Origin: Neurospora crassa OR74A
Taxonomy: Eukaryota > Ascomycota > Sordariomycetes > Sordariales > Sordariaceae
Length of the DNA: 64,000 nt
Assembly: GCF_000182925.2 (NCBI RefSeq)
Contig: NC_026506.1
Span: forward strand, 2,728,001 to 2,792,000
Reading direction: 5' to 3'
Positions 35,970 through 48,900 of this stretch are shown one piece after another. The notes under the pieces were generated by a model. It was not told where the DNA came from. It did not search any database and saw only the letters and a program-made list of their open reading frames with translations. Each line of letters starts with the position of its first letter. Positions within the stretch are counted from its first letter, which is position 1. Position numbers and translations under genes: made by a program.

Positions 35970-37463
35970 CTACCTAGCTAGGCTGTCCTTCCCGCCCTCA
36001 AAATCCCCAAGGTCATACTCCTCCGGGTACTGCTCCAGATGTTCCTTCAACTCCTTCATCTGCGCCTTGATCTCCGGCGTCATCTCCTCATACACATCCT
36101 CAAACATGGTCCTGATAGCAGGCTTCTTCTCCTTCTCCGCCTGGGAGAACGCCTTGAGGATGTCTCTTCTGATGCTATCGCGCGCCTCCCTCTCCATGTT
36201 CTCATCCCAGATACCCTTGGCCTCCATCCACTTGCGCAGCCTTCCGATCGGGTTGTCCCTCCTCTTCCAGTCCTCCACCTCCACCTTGGCACGGTACGCA
36301 AACGAATCGTCCGACGTGCTGTGGTGGCTGACGCGGTAAGTCATGGCCTCGATCAGGACCGGCTTGCCGCCGTCTTGTAGGGCTAGCTCGCGCGCCCGCT
36401 TGGTCACCTCCCGCACGGCCCAGAAGTCGTTGCCGTCTACCCTGATGGTCTCGATGCCGTAGCCGAGGCCGCGGCTGGCGATGCCGTCGCCGCGGTACTG
36501 CTCCAGAGTTGGGGTCGAGATGGCGTAACCGTTGTTGCGGCAGATGAAGACCGCTGGGCAGCCACGGGTAGCGGCAATGTTGAGCGCGGCGTGGAAATCA
36601 CCTTCGCTTGCGGCGCCTTCGCCGAAATAGGCGGCTACTACCCTCGGGGGCACTGTGGGATTTTGCATCCTTTGGATCTTGAGAGCATACGCAGCTCCGG
36701 CAGCCTGGGGAAGCTGGGTAGCTAATGGCGAGGAGATTGTATGCTAATAGTCAAACAACAAGGTTAGCCATTATTTTATTCCGAAAAGGATAGTGACATG
36801 AGCCCGAAAAAGACAACATAAACCTACAATATTCAACTCTTTGCTCCCGTAATGCACCGGCATGTTCCTCCCCTTGCCCGAATCCTTGTGGTTAGCAAAC
36901 AGCTGGTTCATAAAGTCACTCAACTGAAACCCGCGCTGCTTGAATACACCCTGCTCGCGGTATTGGCAGAACACCACGTCCTCCGGAGAAAGCGCCGAGG
37001 CACTCCCCACGCAAACGGCCTCTTCGCCCGCTGATACCATATAAAAGCTGAGGCGGCCTTGGCGTTGCGCATCGAACATGATCAGGTCCATGATGGAAAC
37101 CGTCAGCATGTCGTGGTAGAGCTTGATCACTTCCTTATCGCTCAAGTCGGGCTTGAACGAAGGGTCGACCACTTGGCCGTGTTGGTCGACGGCCCGGTAG
37201 GTTGGTAGAGCATCGTATTTTGAGGGTTCCTCAAAGGTCATGGTGTTGCAGAAAGCAGATTTGACGGCTCCCGGAAACATGACATGGCTAGCATCTGGTC
37301 TCTGGGAGAGCGAGCTGGCATGGCGACGGCTGGCGACTGTCTTTGATGTTGTTGTCGTCGAGGGTTGAATGGCAATCGGCACGAGACGAGGCTGATGGGT
37401 AACCGGTGTAAGAGGCCGCAAAAGGGACGGCGACCGTTGACTGGAACGACAGATCCTCTTCAT
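35970..37463 (-). CDS. Branched-chain 2-oxoacid dehydrogenase E1 component, alpha subunit, mitochondrial
   Basis: TPP-dependent decarboxylase subunit of the BCKDH complex, which oxidises the 2-oxo acids of Leu, Ile and Val to acyl-CoAs in the mitochondrial matrix, with an E1 beta and E2 encoded elsewhere. Exons: 37,463-36,828 and 36,743-35,970, with an 84-bp intron (GTAGGT..TTAG, branch CTAAC); 469 residues. The start chosen is [16 protein letters not shown]; a longer frame upstream lacks targeting character. The Arg/Ser-rich first 50 residues fit a presequence. The TPP motif starts [10 protein letters not shown] at 253 and ends NNGYAIS at 288. The phosphorylation loop [16 protein letters not shown] is at 348-363 and keeps the regulatory Ser (about 354), so control by a BCKDH kinase is likely. 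That loop sequence, rather than the pyruvate dehydrogenase one, sets the substrate class. Confidence 0.95.
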
Positions 37464-38740
37464 TATGAAAGATGGGTGGATGAAATGAAGAAACAACCGA
37501 TATGAGAAAATAATGAACGGTGGAAACAGAGAAGAGCAAGACGACGACGGAGAGATCGTGGGCAAGTCAAGTCCCTCAATCGCAAAGCAACGAGAAGAAA
37601 ATTACAACATGACAAAGACGGCAATAGCAGATATGGGGAACGGGATTGTGGAGGACATGATCATTCATCAACAAATGATGGTTTGTTGTTTCCCCTGGTC
37701 TGGACTTTTCAGAGGAGTTGTAGAGCGGATCGACGTCACTTGTGCCGACGGAAACCGGCCATTTTAAAGGAGGAGACCAGACCATGCATGGATTAAAACG
37801 CGGGGAATGCCAACCACTTTTCTCTTTCGGGATTGGCTTCTTGGGCGCCCTCGCTATAGTATACACTACTGTAATCTCGAATGTCACTTCAGATCTCGGT
37901 TTTCCAAAACCTCCCGTGTCCACCTGCCAGCACCTGACGACTTGTACACTACAAAGTACACTACGAACCTTCACCGCGGTGAGGACCGGTGAGTAAGCAT
38001 GTCAATGGATACGACTTTTTCCCCTGAATCAACGAAACGGTTTGTTTTGTATCGGCAAGTCGGTTGCCCCTGATCGACACAGGGACACCACCCGTTGTAT
38101 ATTCCCAATTTTGTGTAACGCTACACAATGGCGCGTAGAAATAGCCTTTCTCGAACCATGGCCTGCAACTCTACATGGTTAAATGGCCAGATAGTTGTGA
38201 AATATGGCCGCTTGTGCCTGACGGGCGAGATTCCACCACGATCATATCCGCATGATTTTCGACCACAAACCACAGCATCGGGTCCGTGGTGTTCCCGTCA
38301 GAGGCAGGATTCCGGTTGTCAATCGCCTCGTTCGAATGTTTTTCGATCGGCTACATAATGGTTTTCGTCCTCGATTGAGGCCGGTTAGAGTACCTCAGTT
38401 CACGGACGACATCAAAATCGTCCCAGTTTGCTCTCATGGGTACGTAGAACTGTTCAGGTCACTGCTTTCCAATATATCCTTGAGAAAATACCCGTCAACT
38501 CAATGTATATATGGTTCGATGTCAAAATAACATCAATGTCCTGAAGGCAGGGTAAAGACAGGGTGAAGAAAGGGTGAAGAGAGGGAGGAGAAGAGCATAA
38601 ATACCAGATAGCCATCTCCTCTTCCTGAGAGAGAAGTTCAAAATACAGTCATCCTTCTTCATAGGTACCTACCTACCTTCAACAAGCCCCCCTTTGCATC
38701 CGCATTTCTCTTGTCTATACCACCACAGCTGAACGCCATA
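37464..38740. other. Divergent promoter region
   Basis: 1.3 kb between the divergently transcribed E1 alpha and methyltransferase genes. Contains a near-tandem AGGGTGAAGA phrase (three times, about 38,550-38,590) and GGTACCTACCTACC near 38,665-38,679. Short ORFs on both strands have no recognisable feature. Confidence 0.5.
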
Positions 38741-39594
38741 ATGAGCCAAAACATCTACGACTCCATCGGCTTCTTCGAGTCCTACAGCAAGTATCCGCGC
38801 ATGGAGAAGGGACTCGCCGGCGCATCGGAATGGCCCCTCCTGGAGACCATGCTGCCATCCAGTCTTGTGTCCAAGACCGTCCTCGACCTTGGGTGCGGTG
38901 ACGGCTGGTTTTCCCGCTGGGCTCTCGACCGAGGGGCGAAAGCCGTATGCGCCATGGACGTGTCCCAGAACATGCTCAGCCGGGCCCGGGCTCTCAGTCC
39001 ACCGGACCGATACCCGGCCATAACCTTCCGCCAAGTTGACATGGACACATTGGAGGGCCAGGACGGGGGACTGGATCCCGAAGCGAATGACGTTGCTTTC
39101 AGCGGCCTCGCCCTGCACTACCTCGTTAACCTCGAGGCGGCTCTCCGACAGGTCTTTAGGTCCCTTCGGCCGGGCGGCTTGTTCGTCTTTTCCGTCGAAC
39201 ACCCCATCTTCACGGCTCCTCAACGGCCGGGGTTCCAAAAGTCTGGTGCTGTCCAGGACTGGCCTTTGAGTAGTTACTTTGCCGAGGGAGAGCGAGAGGT
39301 CGACTGGCTGGGTGCGCCGGTGAGGAAGCAGCATCGAACCATTTCTAGGTCAGTAGGTAGCTCCGCGCTCCGAGCGAGGCTTGTGTGCTAACATGGGTTT
39401 CGTGCTCAAGCTATCTGAAGACACTCCGTACAGTGGGCTTCGAAGTGGTGGTGGTGGACGAATGGGGTGTTAGTGACGACGATAGCCGCAAACATCCCGA
39501 CTGGCCCAATGATGGGGGGATTCCACGTTTTTTGCTCATCTCTGCGATAAAGAGAGTCGATGGAGCGGATAGTCTGAAAACAACATTGACTTGA
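38741..39594 (+). CDS. Class I SAM-dependent methyltransferase (Methyltransf_11/25 type)
   Basis: Exons: 38,741-39,348 and 39,411-39,594, with a 62-bp intron (GTCAGT..CAAG, branch CTAAC); 263 residues. The start is MSQNIYDSIGFFESY, with an A-rich context. SAM motif I reads VLDLGCGDGWF (47-57), the acidic loop after beta-2 is AMDVSQNML (about 72-80), and the post-motif LRPGGLFVFSVEHP lies at about 143-156. The substrate cannot be read from the sequence. The family is close to small-molecule and UbiE-like methyltransferases, and the N-terminal YDSIGFFESYS.YPRMEKGL pattern is shared with bacterial SAM methyltransferases of unknown substrate. No targeting sequence, so probably cytosolic. No biosynthetic gene lies next to it. 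Confidence 0.88.
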
Positions 39595-41525
39595 GATTTT
39601 GTCGGTGTAACTGGACGAGTGGGCCCTAATAGGTAGACACGGCCTCCTCGGGTGGTTTGCAATCGGCGCTATAGGTACATGTGACTTTTCAGGCAAAGAG
39701 GCAAGCGAAAAAAAAAAAAAGAAAAAAAAAACATGATAGTCGTTGAACGTGAGAAAGTGCGTAGGAAGTGAAGTAATTGGCCATTTCTTATCTGGACTGC
39801 TTTACAGAGTAGCAGCTCAACATGGGGGTTGAGGTACAGGCCAATGCTGGTTTGATTGTTAGCTTGGTACACCAGGCACTCCTGCTGTACAATAAACATA
39901 GGGTACCAGACAAAATCTCTTTCGAATAGGCCTAAAGGTTATATGGATAAATTAAAAGGTATTAGTTGGATTTGATTTGGCATTTTGAATGCTAGAGATG
40001 GCGTGCCCAAGGTAAGATTATACATTAGTTAGCCATGAAAACGCATAGGAAAGTTGACACGACGTCTCGAACTACCAAACAAACCAGTACTGCCCGGACT
40101 GTAAGAGACCTTTCTGGGCCTAGCATTACAAGTGTTTTCCCCTTAAAGACTTAGGGATGCACTGTCTCAAATGACCTCACGCTTGAGACTTCAGCAGCAT
40201 GCGCTTCGCATATATACAGCATACAGCATAGGCCCTGCACAGAACGACAGAAATGACACCATTATTTTTGGACACTTACTTGCCTAAAGAGACAAACTGA
40301 CATATGAGGGCTGCAGAACGATGAGGTTAGAATGTCCTCTGGTTCTATGAGTTCATGGGGAGAGAGAGCGGCTCATCCCACTTTTTCCACAAGCCGAGCG
40401 AACCCAACCTTCTGCGCGACCATCCAACTACCTAGGTAACACTAGAGGTACAACCTAACGACATGCCCGTCCGCACCAACACAATGGAAGGCAGGGGTCA
40501 TGCTGCCCGCATCCATCTCCGAACTATGTACTAGTGAACACTACCAGTACAGTATGAAGGCGCCAACTGGAACCGGTGGTGGACGGCCAACAAGCGCCCA
40601 GGGCAGGGCACCATCATGGCAATAGGTAGGTGGTCAACGGTTACCGGGGGGAGGGGGGTCCCACGGGAGTCGGCGGGTCGGAAGTGGAAGGGAAGCCTTT
40701 CCCAACATGTCCATCTTCCTCCTCTCTGTTGACCGATTCTCTTGCCGAACACTCAACTTCTCGTGAACGTTGTTGCCAATACCTGAACCATCGAACCCCC
40801 TCTCCGTCACTGCGTGCTTCTTTGTAGGTTAGTTGATCAGCCCTCGTGAACCACCAAACTTCATCTTGTGCAATATTTTCATTTATCGCATTGCCTTCCC
40901 GTTCCACTTTAAAGTCATATCCATCCCGCCACTGGCTGAGTGTTATCATCCAAGTGGAATCAATCAACCAACAACAAGCAACAACGACCAAGTCTAACCA
41001 CTCATCCACATGACAGCCTGAGCCCGACAATACCGTATCGGCCTAACATCTACATACACAACACAACACCGAGGGACTCGACTACTCTCGTCTGTTCTGT
41101 CAACAGCCTTTCGACGAGCCCAAAGCGCAGCTACTTGGCGACTCGGACCACCCGTCGTCGTCTTCGATCGAGACTCGTCCAAGAGGCCAAACCATCATTT
41201 AGCCTAGCCCTTCCAAAGCGCGATACAGACCGCAATCGGCCCTTGGCAGCGAATGGTCTCACTACGGCGTACCACACCACTACGATTACTGTTGCCGCTC
41301 TTCGACGACCCAGGACCGATCACCACGACCGCCGCCGCCGCGAGCACCACGGCTTCCACTTGTTCCTCCATCCCATAACGTTCGACTAGGTTGCTGTAGA
41401 GGATAAGGTAGATATCCCTACCTAGAGGCACACACTCTGCCAGGGTATCCGATCCATCATATCTGTTACAAATCCGTTCTGTATCCCACCTCGGCCTCCG
41501 ACCCGCCTGCCTCATGGCGTAATCC
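39595..41525. other. Intergenic; no gene seen
   Basis: Contains an A-rich run at about 39,707-39,732 and TACCTAGGTAA near 40,431. From about 40,700 on the sequence becomes CT-rich with many short ORFs, none with recognisable features. This suggests the promoter and long leader of the HECT ligase gene. Confidence 0.5.
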
Positions 41526-41746
41526 ATGGCAGACCGAAGCCTTGCAAACCCGCGCTCCAGATCGGCTATCGACCACGATCACGCAGTGCGCCTGCCCTCT
41601 TCGCCATTGCCCGCACCACGCTCGCCCAACTCGACCATTTCCGACCCGTCCACGCCTTCCCCAAATCCCAAACGCATCCGGACCCTCGGCCCTCATACTA
41701 CCCCGTCCTCTGCTCTCGCCGCCTTTAGTGTGAGCTCTCCTGCAAG
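41526..41746 (+). other. Possible upstream ORF or leader exon before the HECT ligase gene
   Basis: ORF opening MADRSLANPRSR, 73 codons, Ser/Pro-rich (SPNSTISDPSTPSPNPKR), that runs directly into a consensus 5' splice site (CAAG|GTAAGT at 41,747). It could be a uORF in the long leader of the HECT gene, an alternative N-terminus, or chance. I could not find an acceptor that continues the frame into the main ORF. Confidence 0.25.
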
Positions 41747-42952
41747 GTAAGTCCAGAAAGAGAGAAAGAAAAGAGAGAGACAGAAAGTTGGAAACGAAGG
41801 AATCCATCCACGACACCACACCTGCACAACACAGAACACACAACGAACCCCAACACAAACAACCCCCCATCCAGACACACCATCCATCTAGACACATCTT
41901 GTTCCGTCCCTTCTGTACCATTTGTCCTCGCTGCTGCCCCTGCCTGCCCTTTCTGATTGCCTGCCCTCTGCACCGAGTACTCGGTTGGCAGAAAGAGGAG
42001 TGGGTATCAAATCTCGAACCCTCCACTTCCATCCCGAGTCGGGTTCGTTGTCGCCAAACACACTGCATCCTCCCCGTGCCTACTCTACCTAGCTTTGGCC
42101 AGCCAGCCAGCTCTGCTCTGTCTTCAATCAATGGAAGCAAAGCCTCGACCCGGAACAACAAGGCTGCCGCCATCTTGCATGCCATCTTGCCTGCCGTATT
42201 GAGGCCCTCCTCTGCCTGCCCCTTCGGCCCAGTACGTGCATATACCTCCAGCTGTACTCCATCTAGCTGGAACGACTCGAACAATCCACGAGCCGACCCT
42301 CATCAAAACAATTAGCTGTCGGTATATCGGCTCTGCCGGTCGCGTCCTGGTGAAAGAAGCACGCGAACGCAAGCATCATCCAGCAACTGCAGTACAGCAC
42401 GCAGGTTCTGTTCCTACCGAAACAAAAAAAAAAAAAAAAAAAACCCAAAAAAGGAACGAGGGCAGTTCTTGAACACATCAAACCCATCCCACCAACGAAC
42501 AACCTTATTAAATCTCGAGCTTCTCAATTTGGTTCGGTTACGGCTGTCAAACCTTTTGTCAGCTACGTCCAGACACCACTGGAAAAAACATCGGGGCACT
42601 GGCCATCAGGACCTCCTCTTTGCTGGAACCTGCACCGGCGAGGACCAAGTCCAGACCTGAAAGGGCGATCGACTGTCGATACATCCCAAGTCACCCCGCC
42701 ATTTTCGCGATACACTCCTTCCGATCTGACCAACGGAGCATGTGTTTGGCTGGCCTTCAATATCTCGATTGTCCACAGGCACCTTCATCTTCACTCTTCC
42801 CCCACTCCATCACCATTTCCTTCTCGTCCCCTGTCCCTAGCCTTCCATATTAATAAGCCTGGCTTTTTTTTTTCTTGTCACTCTCCCCCCCAAAACAAAA
42901 CTCGATCCATCCCCATCACGTCCCATGATACCGTTTGGCTCAATATTTACCC
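41747..42952. other. Leader region of the HECT ligase gene
   Basis: CT-rich with CA-rich patches and a run of about 20 A at 42,424-42,443. No convincing coding sequence. A donor-like site at 41,747 suggests a 5' UTR intron, acceptor not identified. Confidence 0.4.
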
Positions 42953-45900
42953 ATGTCTACTAGACTTACGAGGTCCGCCGCCCGTCAAGCTGCGAGCCAG
43001 GCAGCCAACTTGAACAACTCGACTTCGACTGCTGCTGCTGCTCCTCAACCCGCCACTGGTGGAACGACTTCCCTCGCCGCGGAAGCTTCCTCTGCTCCAC
43101 CTGCCGCCGCTCAGACCCTGGCTCGGTCCTCAAGTGCTAAGAAGCGCAAGACCACCGCCGCTGCAGAAGCTAACAGCCTTCCCGAGGCCGCTGCGGAGTT
43201 TCCATCCTCGGCCAGACGTTCGAAGCGACAGCGAGTGACGCAACCTGCTTCTCAATCTTCATCTTCCATTACCCATCCCGCCCAGCCTGCCGCCGCCGCC
43301 TCAAGTTCCGCCGCATCCTCCACGACCAAGAAGACAGCCACCACACGCCGCAAGAAAGGCAAGGCGCTAGCTACCTCTACAATGTCGAGCCCAGAGTATG
43401 TCATTATCAGCTCTCCCTATATTTTCTGGCAATCTCTATCCAGACTATAATGCTAATCTAACTCGTCTGTACTAGGAACTCGGCCGTTCCTCCTAACCCC
43501 CCGACAAACCCTTCTTCGGCATCAACAAGCCGTAGGTCGAGCCGTCACAAAAAGGATGCACAAGGTGAGCAAGGTGTGTCTGATATGTCCGATGTTACCC
43601 TTCCGCCCATACACACTCACTCAACCAATCCAGCATCAGCATCAGCCTCGAGCCGAAAATCAAAACGAAATGCCAAATCTTCATCTGCAGACCAAGATGT
43701 GGTCATGACCGGGACCGACGAGCACGAAAAGGACCCCACGCCACCTCCTCCGCCACCTCCCCCTCCGAAGGAGAGTCCTCCCACCGATAGTGACGAGCAC
43801 GACGAGGATGATGAAGACGACGATGACCACCATCGTTACGACGACGATGATGACGATGAAGATGACGATCCCTTCACTGGTTTTGGTGGTCATGGGCGTC
43901 ATCCCCACAGCCTTCAGGATACACTGAGGCATCTGAGTGGAATTATGTCGGGAGTCTCGGCTCAGGTGCGGAAAATAATGGCAGATCTGAAGCGGAAGGA
44001 CGACCCGTCAATGCAACTTATGGCCCTGCATGAACTATCCACCCTTCTGCTCATGACAAACGAAGATCAACTGAGCGGGCATCTCCAACCCGACCAGGTT
44101 GTGCCTGAACTGGTAGCGCTGATGAGACCTAACGAGATTACTGGAGAGGAGAACCCTGAAATCCAACTTGTCGCCTGTCGTTGCCTCGCGAACCTGATGG
44201 AGGCCCTGCCGGGAAGCACATCGGCCTTGGTCTATGGGGGCGCAGTCCATATTCTGTGCGAGAAACTGCTACAGATCTCCTTCATCGACCTAGCCGAGCA
44301 AGCACTTAGCACTTTGGAAAAAATCTCTGTGGAATATCCCACAAGCGTCATGCGCGAAGGCGGCTTGACTGCCTGCCTGACTTATTTGGACTTTTTCGCA
44401 ACCAGCACGCAACGCTCCGCTGTTACCACGGCTGCGAACTGCTGTCGCAACATCCCGGAAGATTCCTTTCCGGAAATTTTAGGTGTCATGCCCATCCTGT
44501 TGAACGTGCTTGGGAGTAGCGATCAGCGCATCGTTGAGCAGGCCTCGTTATGTGTCTCGCGCATTGCCGAGAGTTTCAAGTACCACCCGACAAAGTTGGA
44601 AGAGCTTATGAATGTGGATTTGCTCAAGGCCATTCTCCGTTTGCTACTTCCAGGCTCCACCAACCTGATCAGCCCGCACATTCACACTCAGTTCCTACGG
44701 GTTCTTGCGCTCACGGCAATGGCGAGTCCCCGTCTGTCGGCTGAACTCTTCAAGCTCAATGTAGTGGAGACGCTTTATCAGATCCTTACGGGCGTGTCCC
44801 CGCCGAGTGGGAACGACGACCTTGCTTCCAAGCTTGATAGTGTGCTCATAATGCAGGCTCTGATTCATAGACCTCGGGACCAGATCATTGAGACACTCAA
44901 CGTCATTTGCGAACTGCTGCCTAGCGTGCCATTGCGCGACCCTTCGTCGATCAATTATACCGTGGAATTGGGCACGTTTGCAGGTCCTGTGGGTGGATCT
45001 GGGGAGAGCACTAGGAGAAGGACTGCAAACGAAAAACGTATCGAACACATGGAGGGCTGCAAGGAGGAGGTTCGGAGATTCGCCCTGATTCTATTCCCAA
45101 CCCTCACGGATGCCTTTTCAAGCACCGTCAATCTCACTGTCCGTCAAAAGGTCTTGGCCGCTCAGCTCAAAATGCTCTCCAACTTGGACCAGGACATCCT
45201 GTCTGAGGCACTCAGATCAGTCCCTTATGCTTCTTTTCTGGCCTCCATTTTGTCCCAGCAAGACCATCCTCTGTTGGTTGGGCTGGCATTACAGGCCACT
45301 GAGTTGCTCATGAGTCGCTTGGATACAGTCTATCGCTATCAGCTTTACCGTGAAGGCGTGATTGCCGAAATCACCAAGCTGGCAGCTGATGCGCCTGAGC
45401 CAAAGAGAAAACACTCTCTTACCGAGCAAGAGGTCAAGGAGGAAACGAACCAAGCTGGGGAATCTCTCACCGGTGTCTCTGGCCGTCCCTCTGCACCTGA
45501 CCAAGGTGTCGCCGACAAAGAACACCCAAAAACCTTGGAAGAGGACAAAGCAGATGACGAGGATGTTGAACACTCCGAACATGAATCCGGGGCTGAAGAG
45601 GGCGGTGAAGAACTCGATGAAGATGAGCCGGAAGACACAGAGAATGACGAGAACGACGAGAACGATGATGGAAATGAAAACGAGGTCAAGGACGACGATC
45701 AATCACCCGTCAGCTCCGAAGGAGAGACCATGTCACTGGACGGACCCCCGCGATACCTTTCAGATTTCCCCACAAACACGTACAAGTCGAGCATCCGGCA
45801 GGCTGCAAAGAAGTTCTTGGAGATGTATGAGACCGAGAAGCAGGGCAAAGCCATGAAGAAAAAGGCCAGCAAGATTCTAGCCAGCCTATCAGATCTTGCA

Positions 45901-48900
45901 ACCGAGATCGAAGAGTTTTATCTCTGCCGTAAACCGGGTGGTCCGGTCATGGAGCACGGAACATTACTTTTTCAAAAGCTGGTCTCTTATTTCGATACTG
46001 ACGTCCTCGAGAGCGTAACCAGTGCGGAACTTCTTGGCTCTGGAGTTGTTCGGGTCTTGGAACAGGTTTTCAGCAACCCCGACGAGGAGATGGCAGCTGC
46101 AGCACAAAATGCGTTCTTGCAGGTGTTCATGGGATACAGTGTCAAGTCGAAGCCCAAGACAGCCACCGCAGACTCACCCGCAACACCTTTCAGTGTCTTG
46201 ATCCACAAGTTGCAAGATTTACTGAGCAGGTCTGAGCATTTTGAGGTGATCACAGCTCACCACAACTCATTCGACGGGAGCCGTAGCACGGCAGCGTCAA
46301 TGTTGGCTAAGCAGATACGCCTCAAGCTTGTGGCCGATGAAGATTCAGATATCCCCCGGTCCTACCGTAACATCATGGTGTCAATTCACGCTATCACGAC
46401 CTTCAAGTCACTGGACGATTATTTGCGCCCCAGAATTAGCTTGTCGGATCGTCCTCACGGAGCCTCTAGGCGAGATGCTGTGACTAGAGCTCTGGCCGCC
46501 ATGGGTGCCTCGGGCTTCATGGGGGCGGCAGCAGCGGCAGCCCGTCTCGCGGAGAGAGGATTGCCACCCTCCAGCCGATCGACCCCTGCACCACCGCCGG
46601 CGGCTGCCCCTGCTCAAGCATCTGGTTCGCGGTCTTCACGCAAGCCCAAATCCAAGTCCCAACCCACTACCGAAACTCCGACGACGCCAGACGCCGCTAC
46701 ATCCAAGGAAAAGGGTGGCTTGCGACGCTCCGCTCGTAAGCAAGCTGCATCTGATAGCTCTCTCCCACGTCAACCTCCGGAGGAGGACGACCTTGAAAAT
46801 GCGCTTGAATGTGCCGACGAAAGGCAATTGTCGGATGATGAAGACGAGGCAGCCGATAGTAGCGATCTCAACGTACTGCGTGATTTAGATGAAGGCATGG
46901 ACGATGCTCCCACCCCCGACCCGACAGCTGTGAACATGGAAGTGGCCGCCGGCGGCAGGATTACCGCGCGCAAAGAGGACGGGACCAGAGTTGCCACTCC
47001 GGGCCAAGGCAAGCCTGCACCGCCCCCACAGAACCGAACAAGCGCCCTGACGGCGGGGTTGCAAAACACTCCCACGCCTCAGGCCGCGTCGAGGCCTATG
47101 TCATATTCTGGAGCTCTTCAAGCTGTTCCTCAGGATTGGCACATAGAGTTCAGCGTCGACGGCAAGGTCATTCCTAATGAGACTACCATCTACCGAGCCG
47201 TTCATAGCTCTAGCCTCACCGCCGACGAGCACGTTACCAGAAGCATATGGTCCGCCGTCCATCCCATCAAATTTAGACGTGTACCTGGCCCGCCTCCCCC
47301 TGAACCCGTTGGCTTTAGCCCATCCTCTGACGTCGGGGTAGAGGCGGATGAGAACGGCACTCCCGGGTCCTTGGCAAAGCATCCCATCACTCTGTCGATT
47401 CTTCGTTTGCTAAAGCGACTCCATGATCTGAACGCCAATATCGACGAAGTCCTAGTCGAGAATAGAGAAACGCTGAAGTTGAACGTTGAGCCTTTGTCTC
47501 AGTTTGTCAACACTAAACTGACCGCAAAGCTGAACCGTCAGCTGGAGGAGCCTCTGATTGTAGCGAGCAACTGCTTGCCCAGCTGGAGCGAGGATCTAGC
47601 AAGGCTCTACCCCTTCCTGTTCCCCTTTGAAACTCGCCACCTCTTCCTTCAATCTACCTCATTTGGTTACGCCCGATCAATGGCACGCTGGAACGCGCAG
47701 TCTCAGGAGGAGCGCCGAAACGGCCGAGATGATCGGCCGTACTTGGGACGGCTGCAGCGCCAAAAGGTCAGGATTTCTCGGTCTAAAATTCTTGAATCGG
47801 CAGTCAAGGTCATGGAGTTGTACGGCGCTTCGCAAAGCATCCTGGAGGTGGAATATTTTGAAGAGGTGGGAACCGGATTAGGTCCCACACTTGAGTTTTA
47901 CTCGACCGTTTCCAAGGAGTTCTCCAAGAGGAAGCTGAAGCTTTGGCGGGATAACGAGCTCAATGGGGATGATGATTTTGTCTCTGGACCTACCGGGCTG
48001 TTCCCCCGGCCGCTGAGCGATGAATTTGCTAGCTCGGAAGAAGGAGAAAAGATTCTGCAGCTCTTCAAGGTGCTGGGCAAGTTTGTCGCCCGATCAATGA
48101 TTGATTCGCGCATTATTGATATCAACTTCAATCCCCTGTTCTTCCGCGTGGGCGACTCGACTGCCACACGGCCTACGCTTGCGACCATCAAATCGGTAGA
48201 CCCGGTCGTGGCCAGGTCGCTGATGACGATCAAGAAGTTTTCGCTGGCCAAGAAGGAGATTGACGAAGATCCAAACCGGAGTGCCGTTCAAAAGGTGGCG
48301 GACACGGAAAACATCACGATTGATAACTTCAAGATTGATGACCTTTACCTCGATTTCACCCTTCCCGGCTACCCTGAAGTCGAACTTGTTTCGAACGGAT
48401 CCCAGACGCGGCTCACCATTGAGAATGTGGATCTTTACTTGGAAAAGGTGATTGATATGACGTTGGGTAGTGGTGTCCGTCGCCAGATCGAAGCTTTCCG
48501 CAGTGGATTTTCCCAGGTGTTCCCCTATTCGGCCCTGAGTTCTTTCACGCCTGATGAGTTGTGCACCCTTTTCGGACGGGTAGATGAGGATTGGTCGCTG
48601 GAGAGTAAGTTAACGAGGCATCCGAGATTGCACATGACAGCCTTGCTAACCGTTGTTCTAGCCCTCAACGACTCGATCAAGGCGGATCACGGATACAACA
48701 TGGATAGCAAGAGCGTTAGGAATCTCTTGCAGATCATGAGTGAGCTCACGCTAGCAGAGCGCCGTGATTTCCTTCAGTTCACAACCGGAAGCCCGAAGCT
48801 ACCTATTGGAGGTAAGCAGCACGTCTATCTTGTATGGCTGAACAGAGTGATGGCTAATTCGGACATGACAGGCTTCAAGAGCTTGAACCCCATGTTCACG

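Noticed and set aside
37461-37565. N-terminal extension of the E1 alpha subunit
   Set aside because: The extra in-frame residues are hydrophobic and Ser/Phe-rich, unlike a matrix presequence; the Met at 37,463 starts a typical Arg/Ser-rich one.
41466-42315. Antisense 272-codon ORF and sense 175-codon ORF in the HECT leader
   Set aside because: Composition-driven; no conserved motif, and they occupy the same CT/CA-rich leader.
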